Notes under the pieces: model-generated
What the model was told of the DNA's origin: nothing
What the model saw: only the letters and a program-made list of their open reading frames with translations
Database searches by the model: none
From: Mycobacterium sp. 852014-52450_SCH5900713
GTDB taxonomy: Bacteria; Actinomycetota; Actinomycetes; Mycobacteriales; Mycobacteriaceae
DNA: 64,000 bases
Direction: 5' to 3'
NCBI RefSeq assembly: GCF_001667075.1
Contig: NZ_LZIL01000078.1
Location: forward strand, 1 to 64,000
In this document: positions 58,050 to 64,000 of the stretch, piece after piece
Layout: every line of letters begins with the position of its first letter
Numbering within the stretch: the stretch's first letter is position 1
Position numbers and translations under genes: made by a program

Positions 58050-59132
58050 CTATGCAAGCCCCAGCTTCTCGACGACGAGCACCGGATCGACGGGTAGCGG
58101 GGAGACGGTCGGCATGTCCCTCAGCGCGGTGTCGGGATCCTTGAGGCCGTTGCCGGTCACCGTGCACACCACGGTCGACCCGCGCTCCACCCAGCCGTCA
58201 TCGACGGCCTTGAGCAGACCCGCGATGCTGGCCGCCGAGGCGGGCTCGACGAAGACGCCTTCACTTTCGGCCACCAGGTGGTACGCGGCCAGGATCTCCT
58301 CATCGGTGGCGGCCAGGAAGCGCCCGTTGGACTGCTGCTGCGCGTTGACCGCGGCCGCCCACGAGGCGGGCGCGCCGATGCGTATCGCGGTCGCGATCGT
58401 CTCGGGGTTGCTGACCGGGGCGCCGTGCACCAGTGGTGCGGCGCCGGCAGCCTGGGTGCCCAGCATCCGGGGCAGCTTGTCGATCACGCCGTCCTGGTGG
58501 TACTCGGTGTAGCCCTTCCAGTACGCGGTGATGTTGCCCGCGTTGCCCACCGGGAGAGCGTGCACATCCGGCGCGGCACCAAGCGCGTCGACGATCTCGA
58601 ACGCCGCCGTCTTCTGGCCCTCGATGCGGACCGGGTTGACCGAGTTGACCAACGCGATCGTCGGGAAGTCGGCGGCCATTTTGCGGGCCAATTCCAGGCA
58701 GTCGTCGAAGTTGCCGTCGATCTGGATGATCTTGGCGCCGTGCATGACCGCCTGAGCCAGCTTGCCCATCGCAATCTTGCCCTGCGGAATGAGCACCGCG
58801 CAGGTGATGCCGGCACGAGCGGCGTATGCCGCCGCCGACGCCGACGTATTGCCGGTCGAGGCGCACAACACGGCCTGCTGGCCCCGCGCCAGTGCGTCGG
58901 TGACCGCCATGGTCATGCCCCGGTCCTTGAACGAGCCGGTCGGGTTGAGGCCCTCGACCTTGAGGTGGACCGTGCAGCCGGTCTTTTCCGAGAGACGCGT
59001 CGCGGCGATCAGCGGAGTGCCGCCCTCGAGCAGGGTGACCGGGGTCCAGTCGTCGCCCACCGGCAGCCGGTCGCGGTACGCCGCGATCAATCCGGGCCAC
59101 GGTTGGTGCACGGCGGTATGCGGGACGCTCAT
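58050..59132 (-). CDS. thrC: Threonine synthase
   Basis: PLP enzyme that converts O-phosphohomoserine to threonine. 360 residues, as in M. tuberculosis. The PLP lysine is in PTGSFKDRGMTMAV; the phosphate-binding loop is PVGNAGNITAYW. ATG overlaps the hom stop (ATGA), so hom-thrC are coupled and thrB follows. Confidence 0.96.
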   Translation of the reverse strand: MSVPHTAVHQPWPGLIAAYRDRLPVGDDWTPVTLLEGGTPLIAATRLSEKTGCTVHLKVEGLNPTGSFKDRGMTMAVTDALARGQQAVLCASTGNTSASAAAYAARAGITCAVLIPQGKIAMGKLAQAVMHGAKIIQIDGNFDDCLELARKMAADFPTIALVNSVNPVRIEGQKTAAFEIVDALGAAPDVHALPVGNAGNITAYWKGYTEYHQDGVIDKLPRMLGTQAAGAAPLVHGAPVSNPETIATAIRIGAPASWAAAVNAQQQSNGRFLAATDEEILAAYHLVAESEGVFVEPASAASIAGLLKAVDDGWVERGSTVVCTVTGNGLKDPDTALRDMPTVSPLPVDPVLVVEKLGLA

Positions 59133-60454
59133 GAACCGGTCTCTTCCAATCGCAGGACACTGGTGACGCCCTGCACGACGTCCAAATCCGCCAGCGCATC
59201 GACGGTTTCGGAGAGTGCGGCGTCGGTGGCGCTGTGGGTGACCACCACGACACGGGCTCCCACCCGCCGCCCGCCTTCGTCGGACACCCCCTCCTGCCGG
59301 ACCTCGGCGATGCTCACCTCGCGCTTGGCGAATTCGGCCGCCACCGTGGACAACACGCCCGGCTTGTCGGCGACGTTCATGCTGACGTAGTAGCGGGTGC
59401 TGATGAAACCCATTGGGGCGATGGGAAGCTGGGCGTATTTGGACTCTTTCGGCCCGCGGCTGCCCAGTACCCGGTTTCGGGCGGCCATCACCAAGTCACC
59501 GGTGACCGCGGATGCGGTGGGTGCGCCACCGGCGCCCTGACCGTAGAACATCAGCCGGCCGGCCGCCTTGGCTTCGACCACCACGGCGTTGAACGCCCCA
59601 CTGACGGTGGCCAACGGGTGCGACAGCGGCACGAGCGCCGGATAGACGCGGGCCGAGACCCGTTCCTGTCCATCGTCACCCGGGATGCGCTCGCAGATGG
59701 ACAGCAGCTTGATGGTGCAGCCCAAAGACCGTGCGGAGGCGAAGTCGGCCGGGGTGATCTTGGTGATGCCCTCGCGATAGACGTCGTCGGCGGTGACCCG
59801 GGTGTGAAAGGCGATCGATGCCAGGATCGCGGCCTTGGCCGCGGCGTCGTAGCCTTCGACGTCGGCCGTGGGATCGGCCTCGGCGTAGCCCAGGGCGCTC
59901 GCCTCGGCCAGGGCGGTTTGGTAGTCGGCGCCGGTGCTGTCCATGGCGGACAGGATGTAGTTGGTGGTGCCGTTGACGATGCCGGCGACCCGCAGCACGG
60001 TGTCCCCCGCCAGCGACTGGGTGAGCGGGCGGATGACCGGGATCGCACCCGCGACCGCCGCCTCGAAATACAGGTCGACGTGAGCGTTTTCGGCGGCCTG
60101 CGCCAATTCCCCGGTGGAGGTGGCCAACAGCGCCTTGTTCGCCGTCACGACCGATTTGCCGTGCTCGAGCGCGCGCAGGATGGCCTTGCGGGCCGGTTCC
60201 ACCGGCCCCATCAGCTCCAAGACGATGTCGACGTCCTCGCGGGAGACGAGTTCCTCGATGTTGTCGGTGAGCAACTCGATCGGGACACCGCGGTCGGCGG
60301 CGACCCGCCGCACTCCGACGCCGCGCAACACCAAGGGCGCGCCGACCCGAGCCGCGAGGTCATCGGCGCTGTCCTCGATGATTCGGACGACTTCGCTTCC
60401 GACGTTGCCGAACCCGAGTACCGCTACGCCGACAGGCTTTTCGTCACGGGGCAC
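59129..60454 (-). CDS. hom: Homoserine dehydrogenase
   Basis: NAD(P)-dependent branch-point enzyme of aspartate-family amino acids. 441 residues: Rossmann domain (VAVLGFGNVGSEVVRI), catalytic domain with Lys in VVTANKALLA, and a C-terminal ACT domain (YVSMNVADKPGVLSTVAAEF) that usually mediates threonine feedback. Called thrA in M. tuberculosis (Rv1294). It is three bases after lysA. Confidence 0.96.
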   Translation of the reverse strand: MPRDEKPVGVAVLGFGNVGSEVVRIIEDSADDLAARVGAPLVLRGVGVRRVAADRGVPIELLTDNIEELVSREDVDIVLELMGPVEPARKAILRALEHGKSVVTANKALLATSTGELAQAAENAHVDLYFEAAVAGAIPVIRPLTQSLAGDTVLRVAGIVNGTTNYILSAMDSTGADYQTALAEASALGYAEADPTADVEGYDAAAKAAILASIAFHTRVTADDVYREGITKITPADFASARSLGCTIKLLSICERIPGDDGQERVSARVYPALVPLSHPLATVSGAFNAVVVEAKAAGRLMFYGQGAGGAPTASAVTGDLVMAARNRVLGSRGPKESKYAQLPIAPMGFISTRYYVSMNVADKPGVLSTVAAEFAKREVSIAEVRQEGVSDEGGRRVGARVVVVTHSATDAALSETVDALADLDVVQGVTSVLRLEETGS

Positions 60455-60457
60455 AGT

Positions 60458-61876
60458 TCACCTCACTTCCAGACTCAGTAGATCGTCAACCGTCTCGCGG
60501 CGCAGGATCAGCCGGGACCGCCCCGCGCGCACCGCCACCACCGCCGGCCGGCAGATCATGTTGTAGCGGCTCGACAGCGAATAGCAGTACGCGCCGGTCG
60601 CCGCGACCCCGAGCAGGTCACCGGGCCGAAGGTCGTCGGGCACCCACGCGTCGCGCACCACGATATCGCCGGTTTCGCAGTGCTTTCCGACGATCCGCGC
60701 CAGCGTCGCCGGTGCGTCGCTGTCGCGCGAGACGAGCCGGGCGTCGTACTGCGCGTCATAGAGCGCGGTGCGGATGTTGTCGCTCATCCCGCCGTCGACG
60801 CTGACATAGCGGCGTTGGGCCGTGCTGCTCACGTCGACGTCCTTGACCGTGCCCACCTCGTACAGGGTGATGGTGCCGGGCCCGGCGATGGCACGTCCGG
60901 GCTCCACCACCAGCCTCGGGGTGGGCAGCCCCACGGCCGCCGACTCGTTGCCGACGATGGCAGTCAGCTTGGCCGCCAGTTCCGCCACCGGTGGCGGGTC
61001 GTCGGTGCCCAGGTATGAAATCCCCAGTCCCCCACCGAGATCCACGGTCGAGATCTGCCCCGTCTTGTCGACGCCGAATTCGTCGACGATTTGCTGCAGC
61101 AGCCCGATGACGCGATGAGCGGCGACCTCGAAACCGTCGACGTCAAAGATCTGGGAGCCGATGTGGCTGTGCAGGCCCACCAACCGCAGGTGATCGGTGG
61201 CGAACACCCGGCGCACCGCGGCCATCGCTGCGCCGCTGGCCACCGACAGCCCGAACTTCTGGTCTTCGTGTGCCGTGGAGATGAACTCGTGCGTATGCGC
61301 CTCGACCCCGACGGTGAGACGCACGTAGACGTCCTGGACGACTCCGGCCTCCCCCGCGATGGCGTCGAGGCGCTCGATTTCGGTCATCGAGTCCAGGACG
61401 ATGTGCCCGACACCGACTTTGACCGCCGCGGTCAGCTCCGCGACGGATTTGTTGTTGCCGTGGAAGGTGATCCGCTCCGGCGGGAAATCGGCGTGCAGCG
61501 CGACCGCGAGCTCGCCGCCGGTGGACACGTCGAGCGAGAGGCCTTCCTCATCAACCCAGCGCGCGATCTCGCTGCACAGGAAGGCCTTGGCCGCGTAGCA
61601 CACGTTGTGCCCACCGCCGAAGGCCGTCGCCAGCTCGCGGCACCGAGAACGGAAGTCGTCCTCGTCGACGACGAACAGCGGGGTGCCGTACTCCTGGGCG
61701 AGTTGGGTCACCGGGATTCCAGCGAGGCCGGCCACACCCGCGTCGTCGCGAACGATGTTGCGCGGCCACACGTTCGGCGCGAGCCGCAGCAGCTCGTCGG
61801 GGGATTGCGGTCGCGGCGGGCTATTGAGGGGCCGAGTCTCTTCGGCGTGCCGCGGACCGGCGGGGTGTACGTTCAC
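60458..61876 (-). CDS. lysA: Diaminopimelate decarboxylase
   Basis: PLP enzyme that makes L-lysine from meso-diaminopimelate. 472 residues. The PLP lysine is in YAAKAFLCSE, HIGSQIFD binds PLP phosphate, and EPGRAIAGPGTITLYEVG and the second-subunit CETGDIVVRD residues complete the site. Start is the GTG overlapping the argS stop (GTGA); M. tuberculosis starts about 25 codons later at VNELLHLAPNVWPRN, so the first 25 residues (Pro/Arg-rich) may be extra. Confidence 0.94.
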   Translation of the reverse strand: MNVHPAGPRHAEETRPLNSPPRPQSPDELLRLAPNVWPRNIVRDDAGVAGLAGIPVTQLAQEYGTPLFVVDEDDFRSRCRELATAFGGGHNVCYAAKAFLCSEIARWVDEEGLSLDVSTGGELAVALHADFPPERITFHGNNKSVAELTAAVKVGVGHIVLDSMTEIERLDAIAGEAGVVQDVYVRLTVGVEAHTHEFISTAHEDQKFGLSVASGAAMAAVRRVFATDHLRLVGLHSHIGSQIFDVDGFEVAAHRVIGLLQQIVDEFGVDKTGQISTVDLGGGLGISYLGTDDPPPVAELAAKLTAIVGNESAAVGLPTPRLVVEPGRAIAGPGTITLYEVGTVKDVDVSSTAQRRYVSVDGGMSDNIRTALYDAQYDARLVSRDSDAPATLARIVGKHCETGDIVVRDAWVPDDLRPGDLLGVAATGAYCYSLSSRYNMICRPAVVAVRAGRSRLILRRETVDDLLSLEVR

Positions 61877-63525
61877 ATTCGCTCCGGAGCGGTGACGCCG
61901 AGGATCGTCAGCCCGTTGGCGATGACCTGGCGGGCGGCCTCGCACAGCGCCAGGCGCGCGACGTGCAGGTCGCTGGGTTGTTCGTCGCCCTGGGGCAGAA
62001 CCCGGCATGAGTCGTAGAACCGGTGGTAGTCGCCGGCCAGGTCCTCCAAGTAACGGCACACCCGATGCGGTTCCCGCAGGGACGCAGCCGTTTTCAGCAC
62101 ACGGGGGAATTCCCCGATGCTGCGCAGCAGGGTGCCCTCTTTGTCGTGGCTGAGCAGCTCGAGATGGCCGGTGTCGGGGGCCAGGCCCAGTTCGGCGGCG
62201 TTGCGGGCCAGCGCCGAGAGCCGGGCATGCGCGTATTGCACGTAGTAGACCGGGTTTTCGTTCGACGCCGACGACCACAGCGCCAGGTCGATGTCGATCG
62301 GGGTGTCGACCGACGAGCGGATTAGGCTGTAGCGCGCCGCGTCGACGCCGATCGCCTCGACCAGGTCGTCGAGCGTGATAACGGTTCCGGCCCGCTTGCT
62401 CATCCGGACCGGCGCGCCGTCGCGGACCAGGTTCACCATCTGCCCGATGAGGACCTCGACGGTCGCCGGGTCGTCACCGAACGCGGCGGCAACGGCCTTG
62501 AGCCGGGCGATGTATCCGTGGTGGTCGGCGCCGAGCATGTAGATACACAAGTCGAAGCCGCGCTGCCGCTTGTCCAGGTAGTAGGCGATGTCACCGGCGA
62601 TGTAGGCGGGCTTACCGTCGCTCTTGATCACGACGCGGTCCTTGTCGTCACCAAAAGCGCTGGTGCGCAACCAGGTTGCGCCGTCCTTTTCGTAGATGTT
62701 GCCCGTCCCGCGCAACCGGGCGATGGCTTGGTCGACCCGGCCGCTGGTGTGCATCGAGTCTTCGTGGGTGTAGACGTCGAAGTCGGTCCCGAACTCGTGC
62801 AACGACTCTTTGATGTGGGTGAACATCAGGTCGACGCCGATGGCGCGGAACGTCTCGCGCATGTCGGCGTCGGGCAGGCTCAGCGCGTCGGGCGCCTTCA
62901 GCAGCACCTGCGCGGCGATGTCGTTGATGTAGGCGCCGGCATAGCCGTCCTCGGGCGTTGCTTCGCCCTTGGCGGCGGCGATCAGCGAGCTGGCGAACCG
63001 GTCGATCTGGGCGCCGTGGTCGTTGAAGTAGTACTCGCGCTCGACGTCGGCGCCCTGGGTGGCCAGCAGCCGCCCCAAGGCGTCGCCGACGGCGGCCCAG
63101 CGGGTGCCGCCGATGTGGATGGGTCCGGTGGGGTTGGCCGAGACGAATTCCAGGTTGATCTTGTGGCCGCCCTGCGCGTCGGAGTGGCCGAAGGTGTCGC
63201 CGGCGTCGATGACGGCGTTGACGATCTTGGCCTGCGCGGAGGCCTCGAGGCGCAGGTTGATGAAGCCAGGACCGGCCACCTCCGCCGAGGCGACACCGTC
63301 CGCCTCGGACAATGCCTCGGCCAGCCATCCGGCAAGTTCACGCGGGTTGGCGCCGACCCGCTTGCCCAGCTGCAGCGCCAGGTTGCTGGCGTAGTCGCCA
63401 TGCTCGGGATTGCGGGGCCGCTCCACGGTGACGGTCGCCGGCAACGCGGCAGCATCCAGCCCGCGCTCGACCAGCACCGCGGAGGCGGTGGTCTTGAGCA
63501 GCTCAGCGAGGTCAGCGGGGGTCAC
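61873..63525 (-). CDS. argS: Arginyl-tRNA synthetase
   Basis: Class I synthetase, 550 residues. Arg-add1 N-terminal domain (1-90), HIGH-like motif NPTGPIHIGGTRW, the MSKRAGTVITLDDLVE loop in place of KMSKS and a DALR anticodon domain at the C-terminus (ARLALCEAARQVIANGLTI). It is the first gene of the argS-lysA-hom-thrC-thrB run and is divergent from a tRNA-Arg gene 115 bases away. Only about 50 bases lie between its start and the tRNA promoter. Confidence 0.97.
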   Translation of the reverse strand: MTPADLAELLKTTASAVLVERGLDAAALPATVTVERPRNPEHGDYASNLALQLGKRVGANPRELAGWLAEALSEADGVASAEVAGPGFINLRLEASAQAKIVNAVIDAGDTFGHSDAQGGHKINLEFVSANPTGPIHIGGTRWAAVGDALGRLLATQGADVEREYYFNDHGAQIDRFASSLIAAAKGEATPEDGYAGAYINDIAAQVLLKAPDALSLPDADMRETFRAIGVDLMFTHIKESLHEFGTDFDVYTHEDSMHTSGRVDQAIARLRGTGNIYEKDGATWLRTSAFGDDKDRVVIKSDGKPAYIAGDIAYYLDKRQRGFDLCIYMLGADHHGYIARLKAVAAAFGDDPATVEVLIGQMVNLVRDGAPVRMSKRAGTVITLDDLVEAIGVDAARYSLIRSSVDTPIDIDLALWSSASNENPVYYVQYAHARLSALARNAAELGLAPDTGHLELLSHDKEGTLLRSIGEFPRVLKTAASLREPHRVCRYLEDLAGDYHRFYDSCRVLPQGDEQPSDLHVARLALCEAARQVIANGLTILGVTAPERM

Positions 63526-63574
63526 GAGCGTCCATCCTATTGGCTGAGGTGCCCGCGCCCCGAATCCATTGCGG

Positions 63575-63605
63575 TGGCAAAGCGGCTACCGACATGCGCT
63601 AGTCT
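63575..63605 (+). promoter_or_regulatory. Probable tRNA-Arg promoter
   Basis: -10 TAGTCT (63600-63605) with TGGCAA (63575-63580) as a poor -35, spacer 19. The -10 fits the mycobacterial TANNNT pattern and lies 35 bases before the tRNA. Tentative. Confidence 0.4.
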
Positions 63606-63640
63606 GGCGGGGCCCAATGGCGCAACACCGAAGTCGTAGC

Positions 63641-63713
63641 GCCCCCGTAGCTCAGGGGATAGAGCGTCTGCCTCCGGAGCAGAAGGCCGCAGGTTCGAAT
63701 CCTGCCGGGGGCA
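63641..63713 (+). tRNA. tRNA-Arg (anticodon CCG)
   Basis: GCCCCCG pairs with CGGGGGC, the D arm is CTCAGGGGATAGAG, the anticodon stem CTGCC/GGCAG-like encloses CTCCGGA giving CCG (reads CGG), and the T arm is GCAGGTTCGAATCCTGC. Discriminator A; CCA not encoded. It sits beside argS, whose product charges it. Confidence 0.96.
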
Positions 63714-63904
63714 CAAAAATAGTTGCAGGTCAGACGGTGTTTCCGTTAGTCAGCTCGGCTAATGAAACGCCGTTTCGGGCCTCAGTGTTACGAGGATGCC
63801 ACCACTGTTCCCAAAGTCTTTCCGGCCGGCAAAAGCGCGTCGTCCTCGCCTTGGCTGGAATCGCCATCACGCACGCTGAAACGTTCACCGCGCATAAACC
63901 GGAC
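63714..63904. other. Intergenic region, nothing clear
   Basis: Between the tRNA and the partial GNAT gene. A short AC/GT-rich stretch has GAAACGCCGTTTC (63769-63781), a small hairpin that might end the tRNA transcript. A 65-codon open stretch on the plus strand lacks a ribosome site and resembles nothing. Confidence 0.4.
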
Positions 63905-64000
63905 TCAGATGGTGCATTTCAGCCCGACGTGGGCGGCGTGGTACCCGAGCCGGCGATAGAACGCCCGAGCCCTTTCGCGAGCCTCGTCTGTGGTCACCTG
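63905..64000 (-). CDS. GNAT-family acetyltransferase, C-terminal fragment
   Basis: Only the last 31 residues are inside the window; the start lies beyond the right edge. The peptide EARERARAFYRRLGY followed by GLKCTI fits the last helix and strand of a GNAT domain (RRLGY-x-x-x-x-x-x-L-K-C-T-I). No further call is possible. Confidence 0.55.
   Translation of the reverse strand, partial: QVTTDEARERARAFYRRLGYHAAHVGLKCTI

Overview
The window is a high-GC actinobacterial chromosome segment that I read as a slowly growing Mycobacterium. The evidence is the gene order, which follows the M. tuberculosis block from argS (Rv1292) to irtB (Rv1349) in reverse, the protein identities, and one rRNA operon directly downstream of murA. 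The 16S rRNA has an extended helix-18 region (near 39105-39130), which is typical of slow growers. I cannot name the species. The AtpE sequence has Ala, not Met, at the position equivalent to M. tuberculosis residue 63, which argues against M. xenopi itself.

Layout, left to right. 1-2,407: an SDR with a damaged 5' end at a possible contig edge, a PPOX-fold protein and a phosphotransferase. 2,495-8,272: the iron importer irtAB with a candidate IdeR box, then a small variable segment (DCC oxidoreductase, secreted DUF3761-like protein, tRNA-Leu) where M. tuberculosis has mbtK-mbtN. 8,370-16,990: lprD-like gene, DUF3817, rdgB, an F420-type nitroreductase, rph, a cyclic-nucleotide phosphodiesterase, murI, rhomboid, P1 peptidase, DUF2017, clpS and pncB. 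17,025-26,313: dinG, then alpha-glucan metabolism (glgP divergent from glgE-glgB). 26,318-34,400: thioredoxin-like protein, thiolase, methylmalonyl-CoA epimerase, nucS, a membrane adenylyl cyclase, a Gly/Ala/Pro-rich lipoprotein, and the alkylation-repair pair adaA-alkA fusion/ogt.

34,460-39,900 is the rRNA operon on the minus strand (16S-23S-5S), with two tandem promoters, an antitermination leader and a bidirectional terminator shared with ogt. 39,945-50,397 holds murA, a cobalamin adenosyltransferase, DUF2550 and the complete ATP synthase operon (atpI-B-E-F-FH-A-G-D-C) with the mycobacterial b-delta fusion. 50,616-63,525 is a long minus-strand run: argS-lysA-hom-thrC-thrB (aspartate-family amino acids), rho, rpmE, prfA, prmC, sua5 and wecA. 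The window ends with tRNA-Arg and the 3' end of a GNAT acetyltransferase.

Most of the window is conserved housekeeping DNA and I do not see a convincing new defence, mobile or biosynthetic system. The points worth a second look are differences from M. tuberculosis synteny (no mbtK-N, no mec-cysO-cysM, no PE_PGRS24, one cyclase instead of three, inserted lipoprotein and nitroreductase), the IdeR box placed between irtA and a DCC oxidoreductase, several strong inverted repeats between genes, a tandem duplication at the 5' end of glgE, and the damaged sequence at the left edge.
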